Shown here: positions 53,381-64,000 of the stretch, one piece after another
Layout: each line of letters begins with the position of its first letter
How positions within the stretch are numbered: position 1 is the stretch's first letter
NCBI GenBank assembly: GCA_949126835.1
Contig: OX421497.1
Location: forward strand, 3,899,024-3,963,023
Origin: Anisus vortex
Taxonomy: Eukaryota; Mollusca; Gastropoda; Planorbidae
Length of the DNA: 64,000 nt
Reading direction: 5' to 3'
Translations under genes and position numbers: made by a program
The notes under the pieces: generated by a model
Database searches by the model: none
What the model was told of the DNA's origin: nothing
What the model saw: only the letters and a program-made list of their open reading frames with translations

Positions 53381-53650
53381 TAAAAACAAATTTAAGAATT
53401 TATTATTTTCATTCGTAAGCTCATTTCACTGTTGTTAACCAGCTGTATTATATTGCCTTCTGACGTCCAGGGTTGCATGGGACCTAAGCACAACAATCAA
53501 TTATTTTTTTATAATTATTAAATTTAATATAACAAAATTAATTGGCGCCTAACGTCCGATTAATCGGACCGAATCCGGAATCGGTAAAAAAAGAGGGACG
53601 AAAATCCGGAATCGGAAATCGGCAGAAAAATGACAATCGGTTATGCCCTA

Positions 53651-53730
53651 TTAACCCTTACAGTCCCGGGCGCGTATATAGCGGGACTGAAGGTATGCAT
53701 GGGAAAGTAGGTCGGTACGGGAAGGGTTAA
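53651..53730. mobile_element. 80-bp TTAA mini-MITE (second copy)
   Basis: Same length and hairpin as 40882-40961, with a handful of differences in the right half. TTAA at both edges. Confidence 0.75.
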
Positions 53731-53739
53731 ATAGCCCTC

Positions 53740-54210
53740 AGCACCAAAATCAGGCTGATGCGCTCACTGGTCCTCTCCATTTTCTTATATGCTTGTGAGT
53801 CATGGACAATAACAGCTGAGCTGGAAAAGAAGATAAACGCCATGAAGACGAGATGCTTCAGGAACCTGCTCGGTATCTGCTATAAAGACCACATCTGAAT
53901 GAACAGATACGAAAAAGAATACATCAGGAAGTTGGAAAATATGGAGACCTGCTGGCCACAGTCAAGAAAAAAAAACTGGAATGGTATGGCCATGTCACCA
54001 GAACCAACGGACTTGCAAAGACCATACTGCAGGGTACCACAAGAGGAGGCAGAAAGATAGGAATACAAAAGAAACGATGGGAGGATAATATTAGGGAATG
54101 GACATGAACAAATCTGTGCGACGCATTGCGAACGGCTGGGAGACGGGAGGAATGGAGGAGGCTGGTGTACATGTCATCTGTGGCGCCCAAACAGACTACG
54201 GGATATGTAG
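53740..54210 (+). pseudogene. LINE reverse-transcriptase C-terminal fragment
   Basis: Reads MRSLVLSIFLYACESWTI and LEKKINAMKTRCFRNLLGI, then frame-shifted remains of KLEWYGHVTR, RGGRKIG and KRWEDNIREW-type motifs. A widespread LINE family end; dead. Confidence 0.85.
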
Positions 54211-54325
54211 ATGTAGGCCCGAAATTCCTGCAGGGCGGCAGGGATCGGTCGGCGGCAGGGCTAGAACCCGGGCTGTAGTGGTTGACAACCCGGCCGGTGA
54301 CCTAATATTAAACCGCAAGACCAGC
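54205..54325 (-). mobile_element. SINE-B fragment
   Basis: GTAGGCCCGAAATTCCTGCA to GACCAGCTGG, a diverged partial copy directly after the LINE end. Confidence 0.6.
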
Positions 54326-54371
54326 TGGATAATTGTTCCAGTTTTTTTTTTGCATTTAAAATTAATTTAAA

Positions 54372-54550
54372 TGTTTTTATCTTATAAGTTTACAGACGTT
54401 CCTTCTAGATAGAAGATTGTTACGTCCACTAGGCCCTAAACTCCTGCAGGGCGACAGGGATCCGTCGGTGGCAGGGCTAGAACCCGCGACCTGTCAGCTT
54501 AGTGTTTGGTTGACAGTCCGGTGAACTAACCGCTGGACCAGCCGGCTTCT
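54372..54550 (-). mobile_element. SINE-B copy
   Basis: CTTATAAGTTTACAGACGTT to CGCTGGACCAGCCGGCTTC, near full length and very close to 19264-19440. Confidence 0.8.
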
Positions 54551-54807
54551 TTCCTATGTAAGTTATGATCACGTTCTATAACTTTTTTCATTATGTTTCT
54601 TTATTATATTTTTTCTGTATTAATTTATTAGATCTAGATATTACTTCTATGAATAGTTTAAAATAATGTAGGCCTTTTGATGTAGGCTGCTCATGTAACA
54701 TTTTTTCTTTGATAATGTATATAGCCCAGTGCATGGGAATCACTCTGTGCACTGGACAATATATAAAATATTACCGGAAGTTTTCGAATGTTGCAAAGAA
54801 AAACAAA

Positions 54808-57800
54808 ATGTCAGCTTCTATAGTACGATCTTGTGCTTTTGCACATATGACATTGACGTCGTTGCGGGCATCTGCTGCCTTTATATGTCAGGGTTAGTTG
54901 GAGCGCATTAGCTATAATGAAATTTAGATGCGCATTGGAATTTTTCACTCTTTGAAACCACAATATCAATAACTAAAACTGACTAACTATGATTCTATGT
55001 TCATAGGATAGGCCTAGTGAAAGTAAAACTTAAAAGTAGTTTTTTTTTAAAAGTAGAAGTTTACAAGTAGGCCTATTCCTGTCGGATCCAAATGATCCAT
55101 AGCCATAGCATAATACCCCATATATTGCCCATAAACCAGTATAGCAGTTTCTGTAGCCACAACATACTAAAACAGGAGTGATAGGAGATTGTGTGGCCAG
55201 CGCAATCATTTAAGGCTGGTTTCACAATAAGAATTTCAGGAGTTCCCATTTTTTACGTTTTTTTTATAAAAAATAATGTTAAGCTATAGTATAGTATTAT
55301 ATGTCATTTTAAAGCCTAAAAGCCCAGAAATCCAAATATGACACTTATATAAATAAAGTCAGCTGATATTTCAATATTTTATAATTAATCATTTAAAAAT
55401 CGGGAAATTCCCTCTATCAAAAAGTTCCTGGGGCTACAAAATGAGTTGGACTAAACATCATCAAACTAGCATTAAAACACACAATATTGTTGAAATTGAT
55501 ACTTTTATGACAAATTAACTCACAAAACGTAAATATATCAGTGTTTGTGTTGTGTTTTATTATTATTTTTACAATAAAACGTGATTTCGCACTCGGGCAT
55601 CATAAAGTCTAGAACTACCGAAGTCGCCGCCATTTTGAAAAAAACGTGGCTTTATTGGACGTAAAAAAAGCGTGTGTGTTAAAAGCGAAAAAAGGATTTT
55701 TAACGTTTAAACCACAATAGTTTGCGTAAATTTAGTTTAAAACTATAAATAATAGTATTTTGTTGCCGTAGATAGTACACAAATAGTCGGAAATCGGAAA
55801 ATAAATGTGTAAATAGTGTTTTAGAAAATACTTTTTCGACATCGATCGAACGTTCCAAAAAGCACGCGTTACCCACCGATAGGAGTTAAAAAATAAAAAA
55901 AATAAAAATCCTCTTTTTACGAACTCAAAAAGTGCATCAAATGGAATTTTTAAGCTATCTGATCGGATTTACGTTATAAAATTCGCACGTGTGCATTTAA
56001 GTTGACCGTAATCTCGAATCTTGTTTTGACAGCGAACGTTATCTTTGCTAGTCCGAAGCCTTTTTTGTACCAAACGATTTTCATTTATTTACTAATAAAA
56101 TGAATTCTTCGGCTAAATATTTAAAACAAACTTTGTTTTTATGAAAAGAATTAAATTTCTGGTTAAAATTAAAAGAGTTTTACGAAATTACATAGATAAA
56201 TCTTATTTTAGATCTAGATTTAGACTTAGTCTCGGCGGCAGAAAAAATTCACAGATAGGCCGTAAAAATTAGGGCTTTTTAAAACAAGTTTTTTTCAAAA
56301 GATAAACATTTTTTTGTGCTTCTAATGGTGGCCTAGGGAAAATTAACATGTTTATGAATGTTGAACATTAAAAAAACGTTATATTTCGGCTTTATTTATT
56401 CCTGGTAAGTGATTTTCAAATGTATAAAAAAAATCGGGAAATGGGATCGGTATGTAACGTTGGAGGGTGTTTAAATTAATATAAACAACACAAAAATATA
56501 ATTAAAACATACAATACTGATGCAGCTGATACTTTATGGACATATAAACACATACAAGTAAAAAAAACAGCATTTTGTATCAACAATTTTTATTTTTTAA
56601 ATAAACAATAAATCTCCATCATTTGGTGGCCATTTTGTGAAACCTGCCTTAACGGAGTAGTTATCCGCACGGTTTTGGTCGTGAGGATAACGCTCGGCAT
56701 TATCCACCGGCGCATGCGCATAATGCCTCATAATAGTTTATCTTTCCCTATTTCTTTAATTACTACTGGTGCAGTAGTTAGTACTGCGTTCTAGCAACCA
56801 GGGTAACGCAGGTTCTACCCCAGCATCAGTTCCCCTTTTTTTTCTTCTTTTTATATTTAATAAAATTTTAGTCAAAAGAGATAATCATTTGTCATTGTCA
56901 ACCAGAAAATACAATAGCTGACTCCTAAATGATACTTTTTCTTGTATAATAAATAAATGGTATCATAGCGACAATAGTGTTGTGCGCGAATGTCTATTGT
57001 GCTTTCAGAGTACAAATGGTTCTTTATATTGTTTTAAGTAGGCTATATTGAAAGACAAAATTTATGTACCGTAATCAAGTCAAATTTCCATTTGTTTGGA
57101 TCGATAAAGTAATCTTATCTTATGATTAATTCAAACAAAAAGGTTATTTAGCTTGACTCTTAACTCTTAGGTCTTAATCACAATTAGAAATTGATGTTAG
57201 TTTTAGAATTATAGCCTATTGATGTAGCTATTGTTAGGGTTAGGCCAAGACCACCGTAAGTATTTACGATGGTCTTGGTTAGGCCCGGTTAGGGCTAGGA
57301 ATATGATCCTAAATAATAGCCTATAGGCCTAAAAGTTAATATAAGTATAGCCTAACTCTCACAATTTTTTTGAAAATTTGTGTCTGTTGATAACGCTCGG
57401 CATTATAGATAAGCCAACCATGAGGATAACGTTCGGCGCTATTCTCACGACCGCACGGCCAAAACCGTGCGGATAACGCTTCCCATCATTTAATGCCCAA
57501 CGACTATTATGGCTATACTTTGTTTGGTTTAACTGCCTCACGGAGTTTTTCTAAGTGCCATGTATCAATTTAAAGATCTTTTTGTCCTGAATACAAAAAT
57601 CGAGGTTTCATTGAGCGGTTCCATTTGTGTGATTTCTTTTTAATATTGAAAATTTGGTAATTTTGCATGTTTTATTAAATATTGTTACTTCTCTTGAGCA
57701 CTTTGTGTTATAAATTAAAATTGTGTTACGTCCCTTTGATTTGTTTATTTATTTTTTTATTTTATCCCATAATATCAAACACACTGACACATTCCATGTA

Positions 57801-60800
57801 CCACATGCTTCTCTCTCGGACCAGCTTTTTTCCCCTAAATATGTTAGTTTTTTTTCAGTAGGCTTTAGTTCTGGGTTAAGTACTTGGACAGGGAGAGCTT
57901 TGTAGTTTTTTTATTTGGCTATACATAGCCAACCTGGCCATATCTTGGGGCAGGAAGTGTAGGCTATAGGAGAAAGCATGCTAGAGACAGCTGTCCAGAT
58001 GTTGTGATATAGGCAATACGATTTTGTTTGTTTTGTTTTTTTGTGCTATTTCTTATTAAATATGGTAAGAGTAATTTTATTTTTTTATTGCTTCTAAGGA
58101 ATTCTGACTGAAAATTTTGGTACAAGAAGCTATTGTTAGTGTCTTAATTAAGAAGCGCGGCGGACAATGTATTAGTATTGTGTTTGATCGGCCTGTGACG
58201 TCACAAGGCTATTGTAAACACAATACAAATTATAAATAAAAAAAAAATAAAAATATTTTTTCCATTTTAATAGTATGCCGCTTTTTTAAGCGAAAAAATT
58301 TTCAGTTGGAATTTCTTAGAACCCTACCTTTCGTGAGGCAGGAGTGCCGAAGTTTTACCACTAATATTTATTATAAAAATCTAAGGAAGCGGTCCTTGTC
58401 CTTTAACATGTCTCTAAATTTACAGTAACTCCACCGGCAGTCAGAACACACGTTAATCGAATCAAAACTGTCAACAGATGCAGAGACAGCTCCTGTATAC
58501 TCCATTGCTAGAGCAAAAGTGACCGGTACAGACCGCGTCTTACCTTGACTGTTGTTATAGCACGGGCGGTCTGCGTATCGGCCTATTGGCCGCCCATGCG
58601 ATAGGGCATTTTGGGATCAAAGAAATAAAAATTTTCTACAAATAAATAAATACAAGGGGACGCAACAAAGTTTTTTTTCTTCAAAACATAATTTCCAAAA
58701 GAGGTAACTGATGTTAAATTGACAACACACAGTTTCAATAGGAAGCAACATTTTTTAATTTAAAAAAATTAAAATTTTCAACATTTCACACTTTTTTTTT
58801 TATAAATTTCAGAAATGGTACCGCTCAATAAAACCTCGATTTTCGTATTCAGGACAAAAAGATCTTTAAAGTAATTATATTACTTAGAAAAATTCCGGGA
58901 GCCAGTTAAACCAAAGTATAGCTTTTTTTAAATAAAATTATAAAGTTCTGGGCGAGGGCCAATTGTGTAAACACAACAATAATCTTCTGTTTAGAAGTAT
59001 TGACAGTAACATACAAGCATTATAATACATTTTAAGAGAAAGGTTTGTTTAAATTTAATATATTTTATGTATGCACAGGGGGGCTTTTGACTAATTACAG
59101 CACAAACCTATTTTTCTTGTTTCATTATAATTGTACTCTTTTTACTTTTTTTAAAAAAACTATGAATACTTTATATATTGTTATATTGAACTCCATAATG
59201 TTCACTGTCTATTTTTTAGTGCCCAAAAGAAATTATGATCAATACCGCATGAAATATCTGAGAGAAATGTACCAAAGAAGACTTGAAGTTGGTCCCGAAA
59301 AAGAAAGGCGCAGATCTGAATGGATAAACTGGTAAAGATAGTAAAGAATAAAGAAGTAGTTACTACTAAGTCAAACATCAGAGTATATATTATTTTAAAC
59401 TAAGGGGAAAAAAAGAATTTAAATAGAGATTTGATGTCATACATTAACATGTTACACATGACTTGCTTGACGTATTACCTTAAATTCCTTGTGACTTATT
59501 ACCTTATATTCCTTGTGACTTATTATTTTAAATTCCTTGTGACTTATTATTTTAAATTCCTTGTGACTTATTACCTTAAATTCCTTGTGACTTATTACCT
59601 TAAATTCCTTGTGAAACAAAGGGCCTCGCATGGTCACATGGTCACTTCTAAATATAATCATTTATTTTCATTCAATAAGTTAAAGACATTTTAATTATTT
59701 AAATTAAATAGACAATCCTTTTTGCATGAGAAAACCATATAGACCACGTTCAACTAGAGTTATGCAACATTTTTTTTTCATGGGCCACATTTTAAATCAC
59801 ATTGAAAACTTTTGATTTTAATGTTAAATACATTTACCCAAATATGTTGAATAATATTAGTTAAACCATTCATACCGGAATCTATTCCAAACGTATATAA
59901 ATGACTTAATAGAATTCATACATTTTTAATATTTGGAATTATAAAAAAATATACAGAAAAACTTTGAAAAAATATTTATTCAACAAGAGCTCAAGTGCTG
60001 AAGAAAGAATGGGATCACATTTTATTAATTTAAAAAAAGCCTTTTAAAAAGTCTTTAATCAACACCAAACATCAACATTTTGGTTATAATTGTTATTATA
60101 TCAAAGGACAAAATCAGCATTCTAAAAAGGGTTGCACTCAGTTAAATAAAAACCAACATACTTTATTTTATTTTTTTTAGGAATTATGACACAGAAATAT
60201 TTGCATTTGGGAAGCGTCTTGGTGAGGAGTTTAATGAAGCCACGATCAAGCAAGCCTTTATTAACAAGTAAGTTGTATTGATAATTGGGACAATATTTGT
60301 ATTGCACATTTTTATTTAAATTATTCTTTTAAAGTTTAAAATATGTTATTCCTAACGTCAACTAATGCAATTATTTTTGTGGCTACTATAAATTCATAAA
60401 AGAGACAATAATTTACATCACGGATTCAAGTAATACCAAAATGAGTACAGGTGAAATTTTTAAAGCAAGTACTTTGCCATTTCTTTTGAAATGTGTGATT
60501 TCATATTTTTTATGTTAGGATTGTTACAGTTTAATATGATCATTGTAAATATCCATTTGATAGTAATGATAATAAAAAGTTAGGGTGTTTGATTTCATAT
60601 TAACTGTGGCCTAATTTTTGTAAATTGCAGATGTTTGTGTCACTGGTACAACTTTGCTTATTATGGTTGTAGTAATAAAGACAACACACACCCTGTTAGA
60701 ATTTTTCTCTAAATTGTCTCCTTTTTTTTTTAAGCTCTTATGTTGAGAAAGAGAGAAAGAAGAGAGAAGAACTCGGCCTTGACCTTAAAGAGATCGTTTT

Positions 60801-61818
60801 TAATTTGCAGGATAACTCTGAACTGGCAGAGAAAGGTGAGCCAGAGTTGTGTTTCCCAAATCATTTAAATTTATATGCTACCAAATTTTGTTTCATTTTA
60901 CAAGACTGGTCATGATTTGAACACTTTCATTTTCCTTGACTTATCTACTATCCTAAAAACTTAACGACGCTCTGACATGCGTACTCGCTTGGGGGCAGGA
61001 CAAATTTAAAGCCTTCTTTCCTATTTGTATTTTACTGAAGGCATTGTGGTTTTTTTAATGTTATTATAGTTGTTTTGACTAAGTTTGTCTAGGAACTGAG
61101 GGGCTTGTTTCCTTAGCGTGACTCATTTATCATTCTGGTTAGATCTCCCCTGTGTATGGGACACTTGTCTCAGGGAAATAAAATAAACTGTCCTGCACTC
61201 ACGCGGATGCTTGCATCCCAAGACTCCTGTAGATTTGGGGACTGCTCTTGTCCTCAGGGCCTTCCAAAAATGCAGACAGAACAGGCTAAGATGGTGGGAC
61301 TAACAACGCAGGATTTCACGGGGAAAGTCCTTGTACAAATGGTGGTTAGGAAGGCCTACCACTTGGCAAACGTAAAGTATGGCCTTGTTTTGTTGAAGTT
61401 TAGGACACCAAGAGAGGACTCTCAGCCTCAGTCAGTGGGAATTCAAGTCTCTGAAGACCTGATCTGATATTTTTACTTAAAAGTTATTTTAGTAAATTAA
61501 TGTTTAGAGTGGCTATATTCAACATCTTATTAGTTCAAAACTGAATCAATGTCATTATGAGATTATTTTTTTCAAAACTTTCATAGAAAGAAAATTAAAT
61601 AAATTATATTTTTTTTTACCTAAAATTTTTTTTTTTTCAAATTTAAGTTAAACCGGGATTGTATTTTTATTTCTACTTTCTCTTTGTCAGATTATCAAAA
61701 TATGTTTTGATTTGTGTTGTTTTTTCTATTCTCTTGTCCCAGGTTCTGAAATGTTAAGTAATTATGTGAAAGTTTACTTGAGGAACATGTATCCATATTT
61801 CTTTGAGGAAGGCATCTG
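54808..61818 (+). CDS. MRPL44: mitochondrial ribosomal protein L44, 5' five exons (continues past window)
   Basis: Exons 54808-54892, 59220-59331, 60181-60267, 60735-60835 and 61743-61818 give 153 codons plus 2 nt, all junctions in frame (phases 1,2,2,1,2). Exon 1 encodes a short Arg/Ser/Ala-rich start (MSASIVRSCAF) fitting a mitochondrial targeting peptide. It has a GTTAGT donor 4.3 kb from exon 2. The rest matches MRPL44, a large mitoribosomal subunit protein with an RNase III-like fold: WNYDTEIFAFGKRL, FINNSYVEKERKKREELGL, FNLQDNSELAEKG, YPYFFEEGI. The dsRNA-binding part and the remainder of the RNase III-like region must lie beyond 64000, as no further exon was found in 61819-64000. Exon 1 is the least certain: it rests on phase, targeting-like composition and position. 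Confidence 0.88.
55075..55209 (-). mobile_element. SINE-A fragment cut by a TTAA element
   Basis: CTGTCGGATCCAAATGATCC to GATTGTGTGGCCAGCGCAAT; the remainder is replaced by the element that starts at 55210. Confidence 0.6.
55210..56652. mobile_element. TTAA-flanked inverted-repeat element, 1443 bp
   Basis: TTAAGGCTGGTTTCACAA at one end and, inverted, TTAAGGCAGGTTTCACAA at the other; TTAA at both edges. No transposase frame. piggyBac-like by target only. MRPL44 intron 1. Confidence 0.72.
56660..57477. mobile_element. inverted-repeat element with GTTATCCGCACGG termini, 818 bp
   Basis: GTTATCCGCACGGTTTTGG is repeated inverted at 57459-57477. Further inner copies of GAGGATAACGCTCGGC are present. 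It holds a tRNA-like block (56765-56830) and a near-perfect hairpin CCAAGACCACCGTAA at 57246-57279. Confidence 0.75.
56765..56830 (+). other. tRNA-like block followed by T-run
   Basis: TGGTGCAGTAGTTAG (A-box-like) and GGTTCTACCCC (B-box-like). ACTGGTG can pair with CATCAGT as a 7-bp acceptor stem, and a T8 run follows. The anticodon arm is not canonical, so a SINE-type pol III head is likelier than a tRNA gene. Confidence 0.4.
57512..58922. mobile_element. long-inverted-repeat element, 1411 bp
   Basis: About 120 bp at each end are inverted copies (CTATACTTTG, GGTTTAACTG, AAAGATCTTTTTGTCCTGAA, TTGAGCGGT). No coding. A related fragment lies in DEPDC7 intron 2 (48240-48560). Confidence 0.8.
59478..59612. 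repeat. 24-bp tandem repeat, 5.5 copies
   Basis: TTAAATTCCTTGTGACTTAT plus TACC/TATT, 24-bp period, in MRPL44 intron 2. Confidence 0.93.
61150..61470 (+). other. unassigned 103-codon open frame in MRPL44 intron 4
   Basis: A less AT-rich island with an open frame (MGHLSQGNKI to VSEDLI). I do not recognise it. It may be a decayed repeat. No splice sites place it in MRPL44. Confidence 0.3.
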
Positions 61819-61884
61819 GTAAATATACTACTAAATATTTCAAAATTTTCACTAAATTTTAAAAGGAGTGGAACTATGTAGGAA

Positions 61885-62035
61885 ATAAAAAGAACCATTC
61901 GGACCAAATTTATCATGGGGCCGGTAAAGCAGCGTTCACCGGTTTCTGTGTCCACAGCATACTAGGGCAGGGGTCGCCAATCTAAGGCACGCCTACCAGA
62001 CTTTTTTTTATTATATTGAATGAGTTGAACTGTGG
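61885..62035 (-). mobile_element. SINE-A fragment joined to a hAT end
   Basis: GGCCGGTAAAGCAGCGTTCA to CACAGCATACTAGG is SINE-A in reverse. It is followed at once by CAGGGGTCGCCAATCT and GGCACGCCTACCAGAC, a hAT left terminus without a visible right end. Confidence 0.6.
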
Positions 62036-62484
62036 AAGTCAATGTTCCTGAACGATAGTGAATATTTCAGTGCGTTGAACTTGGACGGGGTCAAACAGCA
62101 CTTGAACTGTTAGACCACTGGAATGGATTTGCATTGAAACTGGTCATATCTTGCAGTGAATTCAAGTTCAAAACACTTAACTATATGTACTTCCCTAATT
62201 TATGGCATCACTATCACTAGTCTTTAGAATCAAATTTGGAAACTCGATTTTAATAAAAGGGAGATAATAAACCCGTTTTCTTTGCGCTAATATTTCTAAT
62301 ATGTTTCATATTTGTTTTTTATAAAAGAATAAATGGTTTACAATTTACAACTTTAAAATTATCAAACTGTAAAAGATAGTTGAAAATTCTATAAATATAA
62401 TATGACAAAAGAATGTATAATATGTACATTCTTAAACATTACATTAACTACCCAGTTTGTATGATTACTATGTATCTATACCAC

Positions 62485-63586
62485 TTAACTCATTCGCTAC
62501 AATAGGGTTTTCCACATTTAGACATGACCCCAGTTGACCACTCAACTTTTTGGTTAAAGGGGTGTCTTAAAATTAACTAAAAGTGCTATTACTTTTGATA
62601 TTTTATCCATGTATTATACATTAAAATAAATGGCAATAATAGCACAACATTAATGTCTGTGTTTTAAGTAGAAATAAATTAAGTTTTAGTAGCAAGGTCA
62701 GATTATGTAATAATGTGGAAACACAATACAAGTAAACAATAACTGAAAAACTTGAACTCACTAGCACTTTGTTTGTTTATTAAATATAATATCTACACAC
62801 AAACATATTATTATTAAAATATATCTTATTCTAGATGTACAGAAGAAAGAATTTTTAAGAAATATTAAATAGTTTTTTTTTAAATAATTTTTGTTTACGG
62901 TCTATGAAAGTAACACAAATATTTTTTTCTCCATTATTTATGATGACTCTAAGATATAACAACCCAAATCAGTCAAATAGTCATTATGTTGATAAAATAC
63001 AAATGTCTTGAGTTCACTATTTGTTTATCACACAGTTTTTAAATAAATAAGGTCTAATTTGGCTTGTTTTTGTGAAGTTGACGGACTGGTCCCAGGTCGT
63101 TGATCAACTGGGGGTAACGCCCCCCCCCCATTTTTATCACAACTTGACTCATTGTTTGTATCTACTTATATTCAGTGATACTCGTCATATAGCCTTTCAA
63201 AAACTGTGTAATCATCATGTAACATTTATTTATTTACTTCAATGTCTTCATCTAGAGTTTTATTATTAGTTCATCTAACTAAGCCTCAAACATCTAAAGC
63301 CTTCTTCACCCGAACTCTGTAGGTGGTGACTCTTTACTCAATACATTTACTTACAAATACAATAAAACTATTATCCAGAGTAACTAGCGACTAAAACCAC
63401 TTAAAATAGTGAGCTATTTATATAAAGAATGGAAGTAAATAGAAAATAAGCGTTTAAAAACTTGTATTTGAAAAGAAATTTAAAAAAAATATAGAGCTAA
63501 CTATACTGGCCTTTCCCACAGGCCGCTGGGCTAAACGTGGAAACCTATCGGCCTTTCCCACAGGCCGCTGGTAGCAAAAGAGTTAA
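62485..63586. mobile_element. TTAA-flanked inverted-repeat element, 1102 bp
   Basis: Left TTAACTCATTCGCTAC; right, inverted, TTAACTCTTTTGCTAC. The two then re-align through ATAGGTTTCCAC and TTTAG after a 22-bp extra block (with GGCCTGTGGGAAAGGCC) on the right only. That block occurs twice near 63510 and 63552. No transposase. Confidence 0.75.
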
Positions 63587-64000
63587 GGACAGTAGCTTGA
63601 CTATAGTTATTGACAAGTCTTAAGGTGTATGCATGCAAGGTCATGTGCAAAACTTATTCGATCATTTTCTTCAAAACAATGTCTGTGTGCTACTTTACTG
63701 GTTGTACTCAAATTTTTTGGGGACTAAAATTTATTTAATTTCCAATAGATGTTTACAAAACAAAACAATGTATTGTGAAAGTCAGAAGTGAAAAATCACC
63801 TTTTTAAAATATCAAACTTATTGCTTAATGCAAAATAATTTTTGTTTTTCGTTTTTATGAATTTACGAATTTTGTTTTTTCAATAACCAAGAAAACGCAA
63901 CTCTTGACCCATTTATTTTGTAAACAAATAAAAATTTTACCTCACGCGACTAACACTTGAGTATTAATTATCGCCTGTTCACTTTTGATGTTAAAAACGG
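63587..64000. other. MRPL44 intron, nothing further seen
   Basis: AT-rich; no exon with acceptable splice sites continuing MRPL44 was found. Confidence 0.5.

Noticed and set aside
63072..63269. Further MRPL44 exon with a frame near 63072
   Set aside because: It lies inside the TTAA element at 62485-63586, shows no similarity to the next MRPL44 segment and lacks suitable splice sites.
1..64000. CRISPR array, operon or bacterial origin
   Set aside because: Spliced genes with GT-AG introns, SINEs and LINEs show a eukaryotic nuclear genome. The regular repeats are contiguous tandems without distinct spacers.

Overview
This is eukaryotic, intron-rich, AT-rich nuclear DNA that is dense in transposable elements. 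I read it as a lophotrochozoan, most likely a gastropod mollusc. That is an inference from the small-exon genes, a SVEP1-like receptor family, tRNA-derived SINEs and abundant hAT and LINE copies; no species-diagnostic gene is present. Nearly all long open frames here are artefacts of tandem repeats or transposon remnants. The real coding sequence lies in four spliced genes, whose exons I joined by matching splice sites and intron phase.

Region 1 (about 1-26.7 kb) holds two diverged paralogues arranged head to head. Gene A (minus strand, 11164 to 1316, 8 exons, 439 aa) and gene B (plus strand, 14078 to 26651, 7 exons, 361 aa) encode secreted or membrane proteins with a signal peptide, one sushi/CCP module, a variable cysteine-containing middle region and an ephrin-receptor-like (GCC2_GCC3) Cys module. 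Intron phases agree at every shared junction (1,1,2,0,1,1), and the sushi exons are both 192 nt with identical cysteine spacing. Gene A continues into a transmembrane helix and a 74-residue Ser/Thr-rich cytoplasmic tail. Gene B stops after a hydrophobic C-terminus. Their introns carry very large tandem arrays: a GGAT tetranucleotide array, a 39/38-bp array, a 37-bp array with CT expansions, and a 16-bp array.

Region 2 (about 26.7-41.8 kb) has no host gene. It holds several hAT elements with intact 8-bp target duplications, two diverged copies of one LINE each broken by a different hAT element, a homogeneous 70-bp satellite (11 copies), and other inverted-repeat MITEs.

Region 3 (41.8-50.4 kb, minus strand) is a complete 9-exon DEPDC7 orthologue (519 aa) whose introns contain SINEs. 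Region 4 (54.8 kb to the window end, plus strand) is the 5' part of MRPL44, the mitochondrial ribosomal protein L44: five exons, 153 codons, continuing past the window. DEPDC7 and MRPL44 are divergent, 4.4 kb apart. The gap is filled by a nested hAT element, SINEs and a LINE tail. MRPL44 intron 1 is almost entirely three back-to-back DNA transposons.

The best candidates for unusual biology are the inverted receptor pair with asymmetric C-termini, the two separable hAT target-site signatures, and the set of TTAA-flanked elements that includes two 80-bp hairpin MITEs.
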